A stretch of DNA of 64,000 nucleotides from JALHSW01 sp963720675. Lineage in GTDB: Bacteria; Actinomycetota; Acidimicrobiia; IMCC26256; PALSA-555. The stretch spans positions 124,001 through 188,000 of the forward strand of contig CAVRGH010000010.1 in NCBI GenBank assembly GCA_963720675.1, written 5' to 3'. Made by a program: the position numbers and the translations under genes. Below the pieces are notes generated by a model, which searched no databases, was not told where the DNA came from, and was given only the letters and a program-made list of their open reading frames with translations. Below, piece by piece: positions 60,359 to 64,000 of this stretch (the first letter of the stretch is position 1; the number at the start of each line of letters is the position of its first letter).

Positions 60359-61475
60359 CACGTTCGCGTTCGTGACGGGCGGCGGCACCGGCGGCCATGT
60401 GTACCCCGCGCTGGCCGTCGCCGATGCGTTGGTCGAGCGCGGACACCCCCCAGCGTCACTCCGCTTCGTCGGCGCCCGTCGAGGTCTCGAGGCGACTGCC
60501 GTTCCCGAGGCGGGCTACGAGGTCGACCTGCTCGGCGGTCGCGGGTTGCAACGGAGCTTCCGCCCGCGAGCGATCGTCGCGAACATCGGTGCGGTCGTCG
60601 GTCTCGTCGGCGCGTTCGCGCGCGCCTTCCGTCTGGTCGGGCGCTACCAGCCACGCGTCGTGCTCGGCGTGGGTGGTTATGCGTCGTTCCCGTGCCTCCT
60701 CGCCGCGCGTCTCCGCCGCGTCCCCGCCGTGGTCCACGAGCAGAACGCCGCCCCCGGGCTCGCCAACCGTTGGGCCGTCCGCCTCGGTGCCCGGGCCGCC
60801 GTGTCGCTGCCGGGGACCCCGCTGCCGGGGGCGATCACCACCGGGAACCCGGTCCGGGCGGCCATGACTCGGGTCTCGCGGCACCCGGACGCCGCGCCGC
60901 CGCTGGTCGCGGTGGTCGGGGGGAGCCTCGGTGCCGGACGGCTCAACGACGCCGCGCTCGGCCTGTACGACCGCTGGCGGAGCCGGGGCGACGTCTCGAT
61001 CCGCCATGTGGCGGGCCCACGCGGCTACGACGGGTGCATGGAACGGCTCTCCGAGCTCCGTGCTCCCACCGATGCGCTCGCGTACGACCTCGTGCGGTAC
61101 GAGGACGACATGCCGGCGCTCTACGGCCGGACGGCGGTGCTCGTCGGCCGGGCCGGCGCCGTCACGTGCGCCGAGCTCGCGGTCACCGGCACGCCCTCCG
61201 TGCTCGTGCCGCTGCCCGGGGCCCCCGGCGACCACCAGACCCGCAACGCCGAAGCGCTCGTCGACGCGGGTGCCGCGGTCCTCGTCGCGGACCGCGAGCT
61301 CGACGGCGAGCGCCTCGGTGCCGAGCTGCGGGCGCTCCTCGACGCGCCGACCCGGCTCGACACCATGAGCAGTGCGGCCCGTTCGGTCGGGCGCCCCGAC
61401 GCCGCGGCGCGCGTCGCCGACCTCGTCGAGCGGGCGGCGGACCGGGCAAGCGCAGCGGACGGCGGTGCCGGGTGA
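60348..61475 (+). CDS. murG: UDP-GlcNAc:lipid I GlcNAc-transferase
   Basis: 375 residues. FVTGGGTGGHVYPALAVADALVERG is the N-terminal donor/acceptor motif; VVLGVGGYASFPCLLAARL, VVHEQNAAPGLANRW and TGNPVRA follow; VVGGSLGAGRLND and GRAGAVTCAELAVTGTPSVLVPLPGAPGDHQTRNAEAL bind UDP-GlcNAc. Converts lipid I to lipid II at the inner membrane face. ATG 60348 lies inside the end of ftsW. Confidence 0.94.
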   Translation: MSGDTFAFVTGGGTGGHVYPALAVADALVERGHPPASLRFVGARRGLEATAVPEAGYEVDLLGGRGLQRSFRPRAIVANIGAVVGLVGAFARAFRLVGRYQPRVVLGVGGYASFPCLLAARLRRVPAVVHEQNAAPGLANRWAVRLGARAAVSLPGTPLPGAITTGNPVRAAMTRVSRHPDAAPPLVAVVGGSLGAGRLNDAALGLYDRWRSRGDVSIRHVAGPRGYDGCMERLSELRAPTDALAYDLVRYEDDMPALYGRTAVLVGRAGAVTCAELAVTGTPSVLVPLPGAPGDHQTRNAEALVDAGAAVLVADRELDGERLGAELRALLDAPTRLDTMSSAARSVGRPDAAARVADLVERAADRASAADGGAG

Positions 61476-62866
61476 CCCCCGAGCTGGACCTGACCGCACC
61501 GCGCACCGTCCACGTCGTCGGTATCGGTGGTGCGGGAATGAGCGCCATCGCGACGGTGCTCGCGCGCATGGGCCACCGCGTCAGCGGTTCGGACCTGAAG
61601 GACTCGCCCGCCTTGGAGCGTCTCCGTCTCCTCGGCATCGACGCGCGCGTCGGGCACGTGGCTGACCACGTCCCGGCTGGTGTCGACGCGGTCGTCGCAT
61701 CGACGGCGATCCCGGCGTCCAACCCGGAGGTCGCGGCCGCGGCCGAACGGGGGATCGTCGTTCTCCGGCGGGCCGAGGCATTGCGTGCGCTCGTCGCGAC
61801 CCGTCGCTCCATCGCGGTCGCGGGCAGCCACGGTAAGACCACGACCTCCTCGATGCTCGCGCTCGTGCTGCGTGCCGCGGGCTGGCACCCGAGCTTCCTC
61901 ATCGGAGGCGACCTCAACGAGGTCGGCACCAACGCGGCCTACGACGACGGCGAGTGGCTCGTCGTCGAGGCCGACGAGAGCGACGGAACGTTCCTCGAGC
62001 TGGCCCCCGAGGCCGCGATCGTCACCAACGTCGAGCCCGACCACCTCGATCACTACGGCGGGTTCGACGCGCTCGTCGCGGCGTTCCGACGGTTCCTCGA
62101 CGAGGTCCCGGGGGTGCGCGTGGTCTGCATCGACGACCCGATCGCGGCAGAGCTCGCGAGCGCCGTCGCCGGGACGCGCACCTACGGCTGGGACGAGCGC
62201 GCCGACTACCGAGTGGTCGACTACGTCGGCGACCGGCGGGGGAGCCGCTTCGCCCTCCGCCGCGGCGACGAAGTCCTCGGCGTCGTCGAGCTGCCCGTTC
62301 CGGGTCGCCACAACGTCCTCAATGCTGTCGGTGCTGCGTCGCTGGCGCTCGAGCTCGGCGTGCCGTTCGAGGCGGTGACCCGCGCGCTCGGCGGTTTCGG
62401 CGGGGTCGCCCGCCGGTTCCAGTTCCGCGGCGAGATCGACGGGGTCACGCTCGTCGACGACTACGCCCACCTGCCGACCGAGGTCTCGGCAATGCTGCGC
62501 GCCGCGCGCGAAGGGGGGTGGCGTCGGGTCATCGCGGTGTTCCAGCCACACCGCTACTCACGCACCGAACGCCTCTGGCAGGACTTCGCCGACGCGTTCG
62601 TCGACGCGGACACGGTCATCCTCACCGACGTCTACTCGGCGGGGGAGACCCCCCGGCCCGGGGTGTCGGGGCGGCTCGTGCTCCGGGCGGTGCTCGACGC
62701 GCACCCCGAGACGGCGGTGACCTATCTGCCCCGGCGCACCGACCTCGTCCACCACGCCCTCCGCAACGCCCGCCCGGGCGACGTGGTCCTGACGCTCGGT
62801 GCGGGCGACCTCACGACCGTCCCCGACGAGTGGCTCGCGCTCGCGGGTGCGCGGGTGGAGCCATGA
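61472..62866 (+). CDS. murC: UDP-MurNAc--L-alanine ligase
   Basis: 464 residues from GTG 61472 (GTGA overlap with murG). VHVVGIGGAGMSAIATVLARMGHRVSGSD N-terminus, P-loop VAGSHGKTTTSSML near residue 117, EADESDGTFLELAPEAAIVTNVEPDHLDHYGG, LVDDYAHLPTEVSAML and FQPHRYSRTERLW. Adds L-Ala to UDP-MurNAc, the first committed stem step. Complete. Confidence 0.95.
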   Translation: MTPELDLTAPRTVHVVGIGGAGMSAIATVLARMGHRVSGSDLKDSPALERLRLLGIDARVGHVADHVPAGVDAVVASTAIPASNPEVAAAAERGIVVLRRAEALRALVATRRSIAVAGSHGKTTTSSMLALVLRAAGWHPSFLIGGDLNEVGTNAAYDDGEWLVVEADESDGTFLELAPEAAIVTNVEPDHLDHYGGFDALVAAFRRFLDEVPGVRVVCIDDPIAAELASAVAGTRTYGWDERADYRVVDYVGDRRGSRFALRRGDEVLGVVELPVPGRHNVLNAVGAASLALELGVPFEAVTRALGGFGGVARRFQFRGEIDGVTLVDDYAHLPTEVSAMLRAAREGGWRRVIAVFQPHRYSRTERLWQDFADAFVDADTVILTDVYSAGETPRPGVSGRLVLRAVLDAHPETAVTYLPRRTDLVHHALRNARPGDVVLTLGAGDLTTVPDEWLALAGARVEP

Positions 62867-63810
62867 CGGCACCCGGCTCGCTCGACGCCTGTGCGTCGGG
62901 GCTCGAGGATCGATTGCCCGGCGCGGTGGAGCGAGACCAGCACGTGGCCGACCTCACCACCTACCGCCTCGGCGGGCCGATCTCGGTCGTCGTGCGCGTC
63001 GTCGACGAGGCCGGTCTCGCGGCGGTCGCGGCAGTGCTCGCGGGCTCCCCGGTCCCGGTGCTGGTCGTCGGTCGAGGGTCGAACCTGCTCGTGGCCGATC
63101 AGGGCTTTCCCGGTCTCGGCGTGGTCCTCGGCGGCACGTTCGAGGCAGTCGACGTCGACGCCGACGCCGGCTCCGTGCTCGCCGGCGGCGCCGTCGCGCT
63201 CCCCGTGCTGGCCCGACGCACGGCGGCGGCCGGGCTCGCCGGGCTCGAGTTCTTCGTGGGGATCCCCGGGTCCGTCGGCGGCGCGGTCCGGATGAACGCC
63301 GGCGGCCACGGCCGCGAGACCCGCGACGTGCTCACGAGCGCGTGGGTGCTGGATCTCGGCGCCGGTGGCGACGCGCACGCGGCGGCTCGTACGCCAGAGA
63401 CGCTCGACCTCTCCTACCGCCACTCCAACATCCGACCGACCGACGTCGTGGTGCGCGCCGAGCTGCGGGGCAGCGCCGATGACCCGGAAGCGTGCGCCGC
63501 GCGCATCGACGAGGTCGTGCGCTGGCGTCGTGAGCACCAGCCCGGAGGCGCGAACGCCGGCTCGGTGTTCCGCAACCCGCCGGGCGACTCCGCGGGTCGT
63601 CTCATCGACTCCGCCGGTCTGAAGGGGCTTCGCGTCGGCGGCGCGACCGTCTCGCAGAAGCACGCCAACTTCTTCCAAGCGGGCAACGACGCGACCGCGG
63701 CCGACGTGCGAGCGCTCGTGCGCGAGGTCCAGGCCCGGGTCGCCGATGCGACCGGCGTCTGCCTCGAGCCGGAGCTGCGCATGGTCGGCTTCGACGAGGC
63801 GGGTTCGTGA
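62863..63810 (+). CDS. murB: UDP-N-acetylenolpyruvoylglucosamine reductase
   Basis: 315 residues; ATG overlaps the murC stop (ATGA). LTTYRLGGPISVVVRV, VGRGSNLLVADQGFPGL, FFVGIPGSVGGAVRMNAGGHG bind FAD, GSVFRNPPGDSAGRLIDSAGLKG holds the proton-donating Ser, and LEPELRMVGF the catalytic Glu. Reduces UDP-GlcNAc-enolpyruvate to UDP-MurNAc. Its location between murC and ftsQ differs from mycobacteria, where murB is elsewhere. Confidence 0.95.
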   Translation: MTAPGSLDACASGLEDRLPGAVERDQHVADLTTYRLGGPISVVVRVVDEAGLAAVAAVLAGSPVPVLVVGRGSNLLVADQGFPGLGVVLGGTFEAVDVDADAGSVLAGGAVALPVLARRTAAAGLAGLEFFVGIPGSVGGAVRMNAGGHGRETRDVLTSAWVLDLGAGGDAHAAARTPETLDLSYRHSNIRPTDVVVRAELRGSADDPEACAARIDEVVRWRREHQPGGANAGSVFRNPPGDSAGRLIDSAGLKGLRVGGATVSQKHANFFQAGNDATAADVRALVREVQARVADATGVCLEPELRMVGFDEAGS

Positions 63811-64000
63811 GCACCCGCGCCACGACTGCGCCGCCCCGCCGCCCCCCGAAGGGCAAGGGAGGTACGGGCGAGCGTGCACAGGGCTCCGCCGGGAAGGCCG
63901 GGGGCACCGGGAAGTCGAGCAAGGACGCGGTCGACCCGCGCATGCGCGACCGGCGCGTCGCCGTGCAGCGTGACGCCGGCCGCCGCCGTCTGCGCCGTCT
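63807..64000 (+). CDS. ftsQ: FtsQ division protein (partial, N-terminus only)
   Basis: GTG 63807 overlaps the murB stop (GTGA) and the frame stays open to the window end, giving about 64 residues. They form the cytoplasmic basic part: a Pro/Gly/Lys-rich start followed by DPRMRDRRVAVQRDAGRRRLRRL, where RRVAVQR resembles the segment before the TM helix in actinobacterial FtsQ. The TM helix and POTRA domain lie beyond the window. The identity rests mainly on position. Confidence 0.75.
   Translation, partial: MSTRATTAPPRRPPKGKGGTGERAQGSAGKAGGTGKSSKDAVDPRMRDRRVAVQRDAGRRRLRR

Noticed and set aside
57659..60388. A 900-codon minus-strand frame opposite murD and ftsW
   Set aside because: Low-complexity His/Arg/Glu composition and exact antiparallel overlap with two recognised genes; no ribosome site or promoter.

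Overview
The window is GC-rich chromosomal DNA from an actinobacterium, most likely of the Acidimicrobiia (inference). The reasons are a mycobacterial/streptomycete-type gene repertoire, abundant GTG starts, stop/start overlaps of the GTGA and ATGA type, and -10 elements of the form TANNNT placed 7-8 nt before many start codons. I found no rRNA, tRNA, insertion sequence, prophage or CRISPR array.

Layout. 1-8.0 kb: acyl-CoA catabolism (thiolase-fold protein, crotonase, two SDRs, a MaoC-type hydratase, a tandem CaiB-type CoA-transferase, an amidohydrolase). 8.0-9.2 kb: a MerR regulator divergent from a self-contained 41-codon gene. 9.3-14.1 kb: a secreted, LPFTG-anchored surface protein made of about eleven ~105-residue repeats. 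14.1-20.8 kb: an Ltp2-like aldolase/DUF35/crotonase/acyl-CoA synthetase operon, divergent from a ferredoxin-reductase-like flavoprotein and another crotonase. 20.8-27.4 kb: a channel-like RCK protein, then a tightly overlapping operon MFS - GT4 - SRPBCC - small protein - ROK glucokinase - LLM oxidoreductase. 27.4-38.4 kb: thioesterase, crotonase, HAD phosphatase, aminotransferase, PlsC, glycerol kinase, a phosphofructokinase of PPi type, TesB, threonine aldolase, SDR and PIG-L deacetylase. 38.4-42.6 kb: small membrane proteins, NUDIX, DinB, a Gfo/Idh oxidoreductase, DUF3040 and a MerR-like regulator. 42.6-47.1 kb: MoxR-DUF58-transglutaminase operon. 47.2-49.4 kb: two convergent HNH proteins. 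49.5-64 kb: the division and cell wall (dcw) cluster mraZ-rsmH-ftsL-ftsI-murE-murF-mraY-murD-ftsW-murG-murC-murB-ftsQ, cut by the window end in ftsQ.

How it works together. Three divergent intergenic regions in the lipid-catabolism part share a TGAC-N6-GTCA palindrome, which suggests one regulon for these degradation operons. The Ltp2/DUF35 pair points to steroid-like or branched side-chain degradation. The dcw cluster carries a recognisable sigma-A promoter with MraZ-like boxes and a long structured leader between mraZ and rsmH.

Data quality. Many genes are interrupted by single-base frame changes, including murD, which is normally essential and single copy. The simplest explanation is indel errors in the underlying assembly, worst in the repeats at 10-13 kb. 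I therefore annotate these as intact genes with frame breaks and give the break positions.
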